DNA from: Spectribacter hydrogenoxidans
Lineage (GTDB): Bacteria > Pseudomonadota > Gammaproteobacteria > Nevskiales > Salinisphaeraceae
NCBI RefSeq assembly: GCF_031846275.1
Contig: NZ_JAVRIB010000007.1
Coordinates: 1-64,000, forward strand
Direction: 5' to 3'
Length of the DNA: 64,000 nucleotides
Below are positions 43,154 through 52,357 of the stretch, piece after piece. Made by a program: the position numbers and the translations under genes. The notes beneath the pieces are model-generated. The model saw only the letters and a program-made list of their open reading frames with translations. It searched no databases and was not told the DNA's origin. Each line of letters opens with the position of its first letter. Position 1 is the stretch's first letter.

Positions 43154-43711
43154 ATGACGCAGCAGGCTGCAGCGTCCGCGATTGTTGCTTCCGAAACCGC
43201 GCTTGTTGATGCGGTCGCGTACTGGGTTGCACGAGCGAATTCATTGTTCGATCTCGCGGTTCCCGTGCCACAGGTGCGCATGGATCTGCGCGGGCGCAGC
43301 GCCGGGCTGACGGTGTATGCGCGGCGCCATCGGCAGCCGGCGCTCATCCGTTTCAATGCCGGGCTTTGTGAGCAGTATCCGGCCGAGATGCTGAACGAGA
43401 CGGTCCCGCACGAGGTGGCCCATGTGGTGACGGTCTGGCGCCACGGTTTCCGGGTGAAACCGCACGGGCCGGAATGGCGTGCGATTATGGTCTGCTTCGA
43501 TAGGCCGCCAACGGTATGCCATCGAATGGATGCGCCGTCTTCGCGCGCGATGCGCTATTTCCCCTATCGCTGTTGCTGCGATGAGCCACGCTATCTCAGT
43601 GCGATCCGGCATCGCCGGGCGGGTCGGGGCGCGGCCTATCTCTGCCGGCGGTGCGGCAGTCGCCTGGTAGCCACTGGTGGCGTGCCGGTGGTCTCATCAG
43701 GTCGTACTTAG
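43154..43711 (+). CDS. SprT-like zinc metalloprotease
   Basis: A 185-residue SprT-domain protein. The gluzincin motif HEVAHVV is in NETVPHEVAHVVTVW (about residue 78), with FNAGLCEQYPAEMLNETV just before it. A zinc ribbon follows at the C-terminus (YRCCCDEPRYLS ... YLCRRCGSRL). SprT/Spartan-type proteins handle DNA-protein crosslinks in eukaryotes; the bacterial role is less clear. It is the first backbone gene to the right of the island boundary and converges with the cyclase gene, overlapping its end by four bases. Confidence 0.85.
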   Translation: MTQQAAASAIVASETALVDAVAYWVARANSLFDLAVPVPQVRMDLRGRSAGLTVYARRHRQPALIRFNAGLCEQYPAEMLNETVPHEVAHVVTVWRHGFRVKPHGPEWRAIMVCFDRPPTVCHRMDAPSSRAMRYFPYRCCCDEPRYLSAIRHRRAGRGAAYLCRRCGSRLVATGGVPVVSSGRT

Positions 43712-44991
43712 GCGGACGACCTGGTCGTGTCGCACGGTTCTGTCGTGCCCTCGAGAAACCACGTCGGCATCCGACCGCGGCCGCGCACCCGCAGCGTACC
43801 GCGGCGCTGCAGCTGAAACTCGTCGCCCAGCAGGTCGTGGGTGGCTTCGGTGAGCTGGATTCGTCCGGGCAGGCCCTGGGTCTGCATGCGACTGGCAATG
43901 TTCACGGTGTCGCCCCAGACGTCGTAGGAGAACTTGCGAGCGCCGATCACCCCGGCCACCACCTCGCCGCTGTGCATGCCGACCCGCAGGGCCAGCTTGT
44001 GGTCGAGCGACTGGTTGAGGTCGTCGATGGCCTCGAGCATGTGCAGTGCCGCCCGGGCCACGGCCGGGGCATGATCGGCCCGCGGCAGGGGCAGGCCGCC
44101 GGCCAGCATGTATTCGTCGCCGATGGTCTTGATCTTTTCCAGCCCCTCCTGCTCGGCGATGCGGTCGAAGCGGGAGAACACCCGGTTGAGCAGCGCCACC
44201 AGATCGCCCGGGGGAAGGCGGCCGGACAGCTCGGTGAAACCGACGATGTCGGCGAACAGCAGGGTGGCGTCCGGGAAGCTGTCGGCGATGACCTGCGAAC
44301 CATCCTTCAGTCGCCGTGCCACGGTCACCGGCAGGATGTTGCGCAGCAGTTCCTCGGAACGCTGGTACTCGCGCTGGAGCATGTCCTCGGTGTGGTTGAT
44401 CTCCTGATAGAACAGCGCCACCAGCCCGCCCAGCAGGGCGAAGGCTCCCACCGCATTGGTGAAGAACGCCAGATCGGTGAACCAGTCGGGATTGGCCATG
44501 GCGATCACGGGCTGGTCGAATGCCAGCTGGATCCAGATGAACATGGCAATCCACAGCCCGGCGAACAGCACCGACAGCCAGCGTTCGCCGCGGGTGAACA
44601 GCAGGAACAGCGCGGTCCACAGCACAAAGAAATACAGGTGAACCCCGGCGCCGTTGCCGATCACCCAGGAAGCGAAGGTCAGTTGCAGCACCGGTACGCC
44701 GGCCAGGCACAGCCGGGCCGCCAGGAACCGGCGTCGCCGGTTGCACCACAGCACCGCGGCATAACCGGCCAGCACCGGCGGGGTGATGGCGGCGATGGGC
44801 CAGAGATCGGCCATGCCCAGCAGCTGGGCTCCGATGGCCACGATGGCGTAGAACAGGGTGACCGGCAGCGCCAGAATTGCCATCTGGTTGACCAGTACCA
44901 CGCGGCGATGGGTGGCCTGATCGAGCATCGGACCGACCCCCAGATGGGCGCCGGCCTCCCAGCGCGCCCGCCAGTCGCGTTGCCCGCTCAC
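43708..44991 (-). CDS. Class III adenylate/guanylate cyclase with a membrane N-terminus
   Basis: About 427 residues from a GTG at 44991 that overlaps the DUF3307 stop (GTGA). The first 210 residues hold about six membrane spans (LVNQMAILALPVTLFYAIVA, ITPPVLAGYAAVLW, HLYFFVLWTALFLLF and others), a MASE2-like input region. A short coiled linker (EINHTEDMLQREYQRSEELLRNILP) precedes the catalytic domain LLFADIVGFTELSG ... IKTIGDEYMLAGG ... VWGDTVNIASRM. It makes a cyclic nucleotide, most likely cAMP, at the inner membrane. Longer upstream frames read arginine-rich shadow sequence and are rejected. Confidence 0.85.
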   Translation of the reverse strand: MSGQRDWRARWEAGAHLGVGPMLDQATHRRVVLVNQMAILALPVTLFYAIVAIGAQLLGMADLWPIAAITPPVLAGYAAVLWCNRRRRFLAARLCLAGVPVLQLTFASWVIGNGAGVHLYFFVLWTALFLLFTRGERWLSVLFAGLWIAMFIWIQLAFDQPVIAMANPDWFTDLAFFTNAVGAFALLGGLVALFYQEINHTEDMLQREYQRSEELLRNILPVTVARRLKDGSQVIADSFPDATLLFADIVGFTELSGRLPPGDLVALLNRVFSRFDRIAEQEGLEKIKTIGDEYMLAGGLPLPRADHAPAVARAALHMLEAIDDLNQSLDHKLALRVGMHSGEVVAGVIGARKFSYDVWGDTVNIASRMQTQGLPGRIQLTEATHDLLGDEFQLQRRGTLRVRGRGRMPTWFLEGTTEPCDTTRSSA

Positions 44992-45347
44992 GCCAGGATC
45001 AGCCAGAGGCCGGCCCAGACCGGTTTGCATGCCAGATGCAGGCACTGGTCGAAGTGGAAGCCGTAGAGCCGGCGGGATTTTCCGTAATCGATCAGCCAGT
45101 GGACGATGGCCTCGGCAACGCCCAGACCGACCATGCCGGTGGCCGCGGCAACCGCACCACCGTGGATAAGCGCGTGGGCGGACAGCACGTGCACCCATAC
45201 CCATTCGCGGTGTTCACCGGCTGACCGGGGCGCCCGGCGGGTGGGGTTCTTGCTGCGGACCATCCATTCGGTCTGCAGGGCGAAGTCGCCCACGGCGTGG
45301 CCGACCAGCAGCCAGAACAGGACCTCGACAAAGCCGACGTCAATCAT
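44988..45347 (-). CDS. DUF3307 membrane protein
   Basis: A 119-residue protein with membrane spans at FVEVLFWLLVGHAVGDFALQ and around GMVGLGVAEAIVHWLIDYGK, plus VWAGLWLILA at the end. The pattern HAVGDFALQTEWM and HWLIDYGKSR is the DUF3307 signature. The function is unknown. It is transcribed with the cyclase gene (GTGA overlap) and divergently from the cyclase-ATPase at 45439. Confidence 0.8.
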   Translation of the reverse strand: MIDVGFVEVLFWLLVGHAVGDFALQTEWMVRSKNPTRRAPRSAGEHREWVWVHVLSAHALIHGGAVAAATGMVGLGVAEAIVHWLIDYGKSRRLYGFHFDQCLHLACKPVWAGLWLILA

Positions 45348-45438
45348 CGCAAGCAGGTGGAATCATGATGTGCAGGAGTCTATCAGTGCCCGATGGCAGC
45401 AACGGTGCTAACGTGAGCGCAGCCACTCCGGAGGCACT

Positions 45439-48400
45439 ATGACAACCTGCCCGGCCTGTGCCCATGGCAACCCCGATGAGGCGCGTTTCTGCAATCAGTG
45501 CGGTGCCGCGCTGACCGCGACGGCACCCGCCGCCGCGCCGCTGGATTATACCCCGCCGCATCTGGTCGAGCGGGTGCTGAAATCGGCACATGCGGTGGCC
45601 GGGGAGCGCAAGCAGGTCACCGTGCTGTTTGCCGACGTCAAGGGTTCCACCCGGCTGGCCGCGCAGATCGGGCCCGAGGCCTGGCACGGCATCCTAGATC
45701 GTCTGTTCACGCTGCTTGCCACGGCGATCCACCGTTTCGGGGGTACGGTCAACCAATATACCGGCGATGGTGTAATGGCGTTGTTCGGGGCCCCGCTCGC
45801 GCACGAGGATCACGCGGTGCGGGCCTGCCACGCGGCACTGGCGGCGGGGCAGGCGGTGCGCGCCTTCGCTGACGAACTACGCCTGCGCGAGGGCGTGAAT
45901 CTGTCGATCCGTACCGGCCTCAACTCCGGGGAGGTGATCGTGGGACGCATCGGTGACGATCTGCGGCTGGATTACACCGCTCAGGGTCTGACCGTGAACC
46001 TGGCAGCCCGGATGGAAACCATCGCCGAACCGGGGCGGATCTGTCTGACCCGTTATACGGCTGATCTGGTGCAGGGTCATTTCGAACTGCGCTCTCTGGG
46101 CGACATGACGGTGGTCGGCGCGGATGCGCCTGTGGCCGTGCACGAGCTGTTGCGGGCCGCGCCCGCTGCCGACTGGCAGCGCCTGCCGACCCGCCGCCGC
46201 GGCCGGTTCGTGGGTCGCGATCGGGAATTGCGCCAGCTCACCGATGCGCTGGAGGCGCTGGTGGCGGATGGCCGCCACGGCATCCTGGCGGTGACCGGGG
46301 AGGCGGGCATCGGCAAGAGCCGCCTGTGCCACGAATTCATCACCCGTTGCCGGGCCCGGGGCGTGAAGACGCTGACCACCTTCGCGCTGCCCTACGCCGA
46401 TGCCGTGCCCTATTTTCCGGTGCACCAGCTGCTGCGCACCTATTTCGACATCGCCGAGGACGACTCGCCGGCCCGCATTCGCCGTCAGGTCGCCGGGGTG
46501 CTGCTGCTGGACGATCCCGGGGCCGGCCGACAGGTCGACTGGATCAGCGATTTTCTCGGCGCCGGCGAGGGCGGTGACGCCGACGACATCGACCCGGCGC
46601 GGCGGATGCAGGGATTGCACGACCTGTGTGCCCGGACCCTGTCCGAGGCCGAGGCGCCCGCGGTCGTGCTGGTCGAGGATGCCCACTGGATGGATGCGGG
46701 CAGCGAGGCGTTCTTCCGGCACTTCGTCGCGTCGCTGCCGGGTTGCCCGGTGCTGGCGGTGTTCAATCACCGGCGGGAACGGCCGCTGCCCTGGCTGGCC
46801 GAAACGGCGGAGGCACAGGTTGATCTGGCCGCGCTGACCGGGACCGACCTGGATGCGATGCTCGACGATCTGCTCGGGCGCGACCCGACGCTGGCACCAC
46901 TGCGCGCCACGCTCCGGGAGCGGGCCGGCGGAAATCCCTTCTTCATCGAGGAGGCGGTGGCCGCGCTCGCCGATGCCGGAGACATCAGCGGTGTGCCGGG
47001 GAATTACCAACCGGCGCGCGACACGCCGCGCCTGGTGCTGCCGGATTCGGTCCAGGCGTTGCTCGGCGCCCGCATCGATCGTCTGCCGCAGCGCGACAAG
47101 CAGTTGCTGCAGGCCGCCGCCGTGGTGGGCAAACGCTTCGTGCTGGCCTGGCTGGCGGCGCTTGACGGTCTGACCGGGGACGAGCGTGCGGCCGCGGTTT
47201 CCGCCCTCGAGGCAGGCGGGTTCATTGCGCCCGTCAATCCCGCCGGTACCGATTACGAGTTCTGCCATCCGCTGCTGCAGGAAGTGGCCCACGGCATGCA
47301 GCTGGGGCATGCCCGGCGATCGCGCCATGGTCAGTTGGCGGCCCATCTGGCGGCGGATTGCCCGGAACCCCGTCAGGCCGGGGAGCGGGCCAGCCTGATC
47401 GCCCATCACTGGGAACTGGCCGGGGTGCCGGTCGAAGCCGCGCGCTGGCAGCTGGGCGTGGCGATCTGGGTGGCCCAGCGCGATGTGGACGCCGCCCTGC
47501 AGGCCTTCCGCAAGGCGCTGACGCTGGTCGGGGAAGACCCGGCAACACCGCTCGCCCGGGAGGTGGCGGTAGCGGCCAGCAGCGGCATTCTGCGGGTAGC
47601 CTCGCTGCTGCCGGTGCCCGCTGACGAAGCGGCGCAGGCCTACGAGCGCGGCCTGCGGCTGGGCGATGGTTCGGCCCGCGCGGAACTGGCCATCTCCAAC
47701 GCCTCGCGCCTGTTGGTCCACGGTGATGCGCGCACCGCGCTGGCGGCGGCCCGGGAGGGGGTGGCGCTGGCCGGCGGCGATACCGGTCTGCTGGGCCGCT
47801 TCCGCATTCCGGTACTGATGGCCTGCTTTGCCGCCGGTGAGCTGGCCGAGGCCGAGTCGCTGCTCAGCGATGCGGGGGACGCCGACTGGATCGACGGGCC
47901 GATCACGCTTGATAACGCCGCCTCGCGGGCGCTGCTGGCGATCCAGCGTGCCTATCGCGGCCAGCTGGACCGGGCGGCACTGGATCTCGAGGCCTGTGGC
48001 GAACTGCTGGAGGCTGACGGGCGGCGCATCAGCTGGCTGGTGGCCAACCAGGTGGAGGTGGCGTTCCTGCGGGGCGAGTCCGGGGACAGCCGCGAGCAGG
48101 CCGCGCGGGCGGTGGCCTGGGCCGAGGAATCCGGCAGTGGCACCTTCCGGGAAGTGGCGCAACGGGCCCTGGCCATGGCTCACATGCTGGCCGGGGAATG
48201 GCAGGCGGCGGTACGCATCCTGGATAATGGCCGGGACCTGGTGAAAGCCGGCGCGCCGGCGCACCAGTTCCTCAGTCTGCATCTGAGCCTGCTGGCCCAG
48301 GCGCGTTACCGTGCCGGCGACCCGCGAGCCGGTCTGGAGGACGCCCGGACAGCGCTCGAAGTGGCCGAGCGGGCCGGCAGCGCGGTCTGGGCGCTGCGGG

Positions 48401-48681
48401 CCCGGCTGGTGGTGGCCGAGCTCAGTCTCGGCGCCGGCGACGATGCGCTGGTGCCGGCACTGCTCGATCAGGTCTCTGCGGGTATCGAACAAACCGACGC
48501 GCGGCTGTTCGCGGCCGAGCTGGCGCTGCTGCGTGGCGACTGCAGTGCCCGGGCCGGTGATGGTACGGCGGCGCGCCAGTGGTGGCAGACCGCGGCACAG
48601 CGCTGGCAGGACAGCGGCGCGCCGGTGCGGGCGGCCGCCGCCCGGCGACGGACTGCCGATGATCTTCTTCAGGAGGCATGA
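45439..48681 (+). CDS. Zinc-ribbon, class III cyclase and AAA/TPR signalling protein
   Basis: A 1080-residue multidomain protein. An N-terminal zinc ribbon (CPAC ... CNQC, residues 4-21) leads to a class III nucleotide cyclase domain (VLFADVKGSTRLA near 62, NQYTGDGVMALFG, AQGLTVNLAARM). A STAND-type ATPase follows (VTGEAGIGKSRLCHEF near 285, VLVEDAHWMDAG), and then a long TPR-like helical C-terminus. Such proteins couple ATP-dependent sensing to cyclase output. It has a good ribosome site (GGAGG). The overlap with the LolA-like gene at 48678 places it first in a long operon that also encodes a protein with a cyclic-nucleotide-binding domain. Confidence 0.88.
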   Translation: MTTCPACAHGNPDEARFCNQCGAALTATAPAAAPLDYTPPHLVERVLKSAHAVAGERKQVTVLFADVKGSTRLAAQIGPEAWHGILDRLFTLLATAIHRFGGTVNQYTGDGVMALFGAPLAHEDHAVRACHAALAAGQAVRAFADELRLREGVNLSIRTGLNSGEVIVGRIGDDLRLDYTAQGLTVNLAARMETIAEPGRICLTRYTADLVQGHFELRSLGDMTVVGADAPVAVHELLRAAPAADWQRLPTRRRGRFVGRDRELRQLTDALEALVADGRHGILAVTGEAGIGKSRLCHEFITRCRARGVKTLTTFALPYADAVPYFPVHQLLRTYFDIAEDDSPARIRRQVAGVLLLDDPGAGRQVDWISDFLGAGEGGDADDIDPARRMQGLHDLCARTLSEAEAPAVVLVEDAHWMDAGSEAFFRHFVASLPGCPVLAVFNHRRERPLPWLAETAEAQVDLAALTGTDLDAMLDDLLGRDPTLAPLRATLRERAGGNPFFIEEAVAALADAGDISGVPGNYQPARDTPRLVLPDSVQALLGARIDRLPQRDKQLLQAAAVVGKRFVLAWLAALDGLTGDERAAAVSALEAGGFIAPVNPAGTDYEFCHPLLQEVAHGMQLGHARRSRHGQLAAHLAADCPEPRQAGERASLIAHHWELAGVPVEAARWQLGVAIWVAQRDVDAALQAFRKALTLVGEDPATPLAREVAVAASSGILRVASLLPVPADEAAQAYERGLRLGDGSARAELAISNASRLLVHGDARTALAAAREGVALAGGDTGLLGRFRIPVLMACFAAGELAEAESLLSDAGDADWIDGPITLDNAASRALLAIQRAYRGQLDRAALDLEACGELLEADGRRISWLVANQVEVAFLRGESGDSREQAARAVAWAEESGSGTFREVAQRALAMAHMLAGEWQAAVRILDNGRDLVKAGAPAHQFLSLHLSLLAQARYRAGDPRAGLEDARTALEVAERAGSAVWALRARLVVAELSLGAGDDALVPALLDQVSAGIEQTDARLFAAELALLRGDCSARAGDGTAARQWWQTAAQRWQDSGAPVRAAAARRRTADDLLQEA

Positions 48682-49505
48682 TCCAGATGACGAGACTTGT
48701 TTCATTGCTGCTCGCCGGGCTTGCCGCCGGCGTATCGACCAGCTCGCCGGCGGCCCCCGATCCGGAGGCGGTGCGTGCCTGCAGCCGGGCCAATCTGCCT
48801 GACAGGACCATGGTCCAGGACCTGACCCTGGACAGCACCGACCGGGCCGGCAACCGCCGGCAGATCGAGGCCACCTTCTTCGTCAAGCGCTTCGAAAAGG
48901 AGAACCGGGCCAATCTGGTGGTACGGGCACCCATTGACCTGTCCGGCGTGAGCTATCTGATGGTGGACACGCCGGAATCGGATCGCCTGTTCCTGTATCT
49001 GCCGTCGATCCAGAAGGTGCGTCGGGTCAGCGGCAAGACCGCCACCGAGAGCCTGCTGGGCACGGATTTCAGCTACGAGGACATGAAGCAGCTGCGCAGC
49101 ATTTCCGAGGGCGGCACGCTGGTGGGCGAGGGGGTCGGCGAGATCGAGGGCCGCATTGTCGACATCGTGGCCCTGACGCCGCCGGCCGGTGACGAAAGCG
49201 CGTATGAGCGGCTGGTATTCCGGGTGGACCGGGAGACCTGCGTGACCCTGCGGGTGGATTTCTTCGAGCGCGGCGCGGAACTGACCAAGCGCTATACCGC
49301 GGACCCATCCTCGCTGCGTCAGGTGGGGCAGCGTTGGCTGGCCACCCGGTCGACCATGACGGATCGGCAGGACGGGACCGAGACCCAGCTGGAGGTAACC
49401 TCCGTCGAATACGACGAGGACGTCTCCGACGGGGTGTTCAATTCCCGCACCTTCTATCTCGGTGTCTATGACCCGGATGCAGCCCGCCGCCGCGATGCCG
49501 GCTGA
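48678..49505 (+). CDS. LolA-like outer-membrane lipoprotein-sorting family protein
   Basis: A 275-residue exported protein with a signal peptide (TRLVSLLLAGLAAGVSTSSPAAP). The body resembles the LolA-like fold that often accompanies MMPL/RND exporters: ATFFVKRFEKENRANLVVRAP, SDRLFLYLPSIQKVRRVSGK, GTDFSYEDMKQL. It is probably a periplasmic lipid or lipoprotein-binding partner of the exporter encoded next. It overlaps the cyclase-ATPase gene by four bases and lies 18 bases before the exporter gene. Confidence 0.8.
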   Translation: MIQMTRLVSLLLAGLAAGVSTSSPAAPDPEAVRACSRANLPDRTMVQDLTLDSTDRAGNRRQIEATFFVKRFEKENRANLVVRAPIDLSGVSYLMVDTPESDRLFLYLPSIQKVRRVSGKTATESLLGTDFSYEDMKQLRSISEGGTLVGEGVGEIEGRIVDIVALTPPAGDESAYERLVFRVDRETCVTLRVDFFERGAELTKRYTADPSSLRQVGQRWLATRSTMTDRQDGTETQLEVTSVEYDEDVSDGVFNSRTFYLGVYDPDAARRRDAG

Positions 49506-49523
49506 ATCGGGGTCCGGTCGCCG

Positions 49524-52220
49524 GTGATTGCCACGCTGTCGGCGCGTATCAGCCGCCATGCCGGCTGGGTGGTGGCTGCTGTGGTCGCCATCACCGCGCT
49601 GGCCGCGGCCAGCCTGGTGGACTGGCCGGAACGCCGGTTTGCCATCGACATCGACCCGGCCATCGGTACGCTGCTGCCGGCCGGGGATGAAGCCCAGGCC
49701 TATCTGGCGCGGGTCGAGCGGATATTCGGCCAGTCGGAATCGGTGGTGGTGGCGATCTACCCGGATGATGTATTCGCCCCGGCAACGCTGACCGCGCTGG
49801 CGACGCTGGATGACACCCTGGCGGCCCTACCGTACGTGCAGTCGGTCACCTCGCTGGCCTCGGCACCGCTGATGCGGGCCGACGGCGACACCCTCGACCT
49901 GGGCGCCGCCAGCCCCGGTGACAGTGAGGCGCTACGGGCCGCGGCCCGGGCCAACCCGCTGATCGCGAATACCCTGCTGGGGGCCGACGGTCAGGCCACC
50001 GCCCTGATGGTGGCGCTGGCCGATGATTACGAGGCGGCCCCCGGCGCGGCGGCGGCCGTGGCCGGAATCCGTTCGGCGGTGGCTGACGCGTTCGGGGACT
50101 CGGCGGGCGTGCGTCTGACCGGCCCGCCCGCGATCAAGGCCGCCACGGTCGAGGCGTTGACGCGCGAACTCATGCGGCTGGTGCCCGGCATCCTGCTGCT
50201 GGTGGCGCTGTTCCTGCTGGTGGCATTCCGCAGCGCCCGCGGCGTGTTGCTGCCCCTGACCACCATCGGCATTGCCTTGATCTGGGTGCTGGCGGTAATG
50301 TCGCTGACCGGGCGCACCCTCAATCTGATCACCGCCATCGTGCCGCCGGTGGTGATCACGGTGGGGCTGGCCTACACGCTGCACCTGCTGTCCGCCTATT
50401 ACCGCGTGCGCCGGGCGGATGACCCGGCGTCCGCTGCCCTGGCCGACGTGGCCATGCCGCTGCTGCTGACCGGGGCCACCACCGGGGCCGGGTTCCTGGC
50501 CCTGATGCTCTCGCCCTTGGCGGCGATTCGCGAGTTCGCCTGGCTGTCGGCCCTGGGGGTGGGTTTTTCGGTGCTGCTGTCACTGACCTTTCTGCCCGCC
50601 ATGCTGCGGCTGTTCGCCTGTCACAACATCGGGGCGCCGCCCGGCGCACGACTGGTGCGTTTCGGGTCCCGCTGGCTGGCCGCATTCAACGTCCGGTACC
50701 GGCGGCAGATCCTGGTGGCCGGCGGGCTGTTGATGCTGGTGGGGCTGGTGGGGGCGTCCGGCATCCGCGTGGGCACGGATTACGTCAACGGATTCGGCGA
50801 ATCCGCGCCGGTGCGGCAGGATTTCGCCCGCATCAGCCAGGATTTCGGCGGGGCGACGCCGTTGTCGGTGGTGCTCACCGCCCCCGCGCAGGGCAGTTTC
50901 GCCCGCCCGGACCTGCTCGCGGCGGTGGCCGAGTTGCAGCAATGGCTGGCCGACCAGCCGGAGATCGGGTCGGTGACCTCGCTGGTGGATTACGTGCGCA
51001 CGCTCAACCGCGCGCTCAACGAAGGGGACGAGGCGGCCCATGTCATTCCCGACAATGCCACGGCCACCAGGCAACTGCTGCTGTTCGGTGGCGGGGACAC
51101 GCTGGAGAATCTGGCCGATACCGGGTTGCGGCACACGCAGTTGCAGGTGCGGGCCACGGTCAGTGACAGCGGCGCGATCGGGGCGCTGGTCGAGCGGATT
51201 CGCGAGCGGCTGACGAGCATGCCCGAGCCGCTCTCGGGCAGGGTGACCGGCACCCCGGTGCTGCTCAGCAGCGCGGTGGACGATATCGCCAGCGGTCAGA
51301 TCGTGACCATCGGTGCGGCGCTGCTGGTGGTGTTCCTGCTGCTGTCGGCCTTGTTCACCTCGTTTTCCACCGGGGCGCTGGCTCTAACGCCCAACCTGCT
51401 GCCCGTGTTGCTGTACTTCGGTGCCCTGGGGTTTTCCGGCGTCACGCTCAACCCCACCACCAGCCTGATTGCCTGCATCGTACTGGGCATCGCGGTGGAC
51501 GACACACTCTATTACCTGGCCCGCTTCAACAACGACGCGCGGCGGTTCGCCAGCGAATCCCGGGCCACAGTGGGCGCACTGCGAGCAGTGCTGCGGCCGG
51601 TGACCTACACCTCGCTGGCGCTGATTGCCGGCTTTCTGATGCTCACCACCAGTGGTCTGCAGAACCAGGTGCAGTTCGGGGCGCTGGCGGCTTTCACCAT
51701 CGGCGTGGCCTGGCTGACAGACGTGACTTTCACGCCGGCGCTGGCCTCGGGAGTCAAGATCGTCACCCTGTGGGACGTGCTGCGGCTGGATCTGGGCCGC
51801 GCGCCGCAAGAGTCGATTCCGCTGTTTGCCGATCTCAAGCTGCGCCAGGCCCGCATCTTCGCGTTGCTGTCGGAGATCCAGCGGAGCCCGGCCGGCGAGC
51901 GGGTGATTGCCGAGGGCGACGAGGCCGGGGACATCTTCGTGGTGATCGACGGCGAACTGCGCGTCTGGGTCGAGCGCGAGGATCAGCAGGTGGAGTTGCA
52001 GCGGCTGCGACGCGGCGCCGTGCTGGGCGAGGTGGGGCATTTCGCCAAGCGGCGTACGGCCAATGTCGATGCCATCACCGACGTGCGTCTGCTGCGCTTC
52101 GATGCTGATGATCTGGAACAGTTGCGGCGGCGCTATCCGCGCACGGCGGCACTGGTGTTCCGTAATCTCAACCGCATTCAGGCGCAGCGGCTGGCGGAAG
52201 CCACCCGGCGGATTGCCTGA
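49524..52220 (+). CDS. MMPL/RND-family exporter with C-terminal cyclic-nucleotide-binding domain
   Basis: 898 residues starting at a GTG. The exporter part has the RND/MMPL layout: one N-terminal span, a periplasmic loop, five more spans (GILLLVALFLLVAF, ITVGLAYTLHLLSAYY and following), then a repeat of this arrangement ending near 750. The last 120 residues are a cyclic-nucleotide-binding domain (VIAEGDEAGDIFVVIDGELRV, RRGAVLGEVGHFAKRRTANV) placed in the cytoplasm. Transport of a lipid-like substrate gated by cAMP or cGMP is the simplest reading. It follows the LolA-like gene; two cyclase genes are nearby. Confidence 0.85.
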   Translation: MIATLSARISRHAGWVVAAVVAITALAAASLVDWPERRFAIDIDPAIGTLLPAGDEAQAYLARVERIFGQSESVVVAIYPDDVFAPATLTALATLDDTLAALPYVQSVTSLASAPLMRADGDTLDLGAASPGDSEALRAAARANPLIANTLLGADGQATALMVALADDYEAAPGAAAAVAGIRSAVADAFGDSAGVRLTGPPAIKAATVEALTRELMRLVPGILLLVALFLLVAFRSARGVLLPLTTIGIALIWVLAVMSLTGRTLNLITAIVPPVVITVGLAYTLHLLSAYYRVRRADDPASAALADVAMPLLLTGATTGAGFLALMLSPLAAIREFAWLSALGVGFSVLLSLTFLPAMLRLFACHNIGAPPGARLVRFGSRWLAAFNVRYRRQILVAGGLLMLVGLVGASGIRVGTDYVNGFGESAPVRQDFARISQDFGGATPLSVVLTAPAQGSFARPDLLAAVAELQQWLADQPEIGSVTSLVDYVRTLNRALNEGDEAAHVIPDNATATRQLLLFGGGDTLENLADTGLRHTQLQVRATVSDSGAIGALVERIRERLTSMPEPLSGRVTGTPVLLSSAVDDIASGQIVTIGAALLVVFLLLSALFTSFSTGALALTPNLLPVLLYFGALGFSGVTLNPTTSLIACIVLGIAVDDTLYYLARFNNDARRFASESRATVGALRAVLRPVTYTSLALIAGFLMLTTSGLQNQVQFGALAAFTIGVAWLTDVTFTPALASGVKIVTLWDVLRLDLGRAPQESIPLFADLKLRQARIFALLSEIQRSPAGERVIAEGDEAGDIFVVIDGELRVWVEREDQQVELQRLRRGAVLGEVGHFAKRRTANVDAITDVRLLRFDADDLEQLRRRYPRTAALVFRNLNRIQAQRLAEATRRIA

Positions 52221-52357
52221 GGGCGGGATCGATCCCGGCACAATCCGGAAAGCGCCCTGTTATCATCGATCCGAAACCGACCGGTCGACGCGGGAACCCG
52301 CGGCCAACCGGCGGTTCCAACGCGGTGCAAGCCGCGGGCAAGGAGGATGCAATCATC

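Noticed and set aside
43708..45204. Long version of the membrane cyclase starting at 45204
   Set aside because: The first 70 residues are arginine- and glycine-rich shadow of the DUF3307 gene. The GTG at 44991 overlapping the DUF3307 stop is the natural start.
45877..48705. 942-residue minus-strand frame opposite the cyclase-ATPase
   Set aside because: It is an antisense shadow in GC-rich DNA, rich in Arg/Gln/Gly without motifs, whereas the plus strand encodes a clear multidomain protein.
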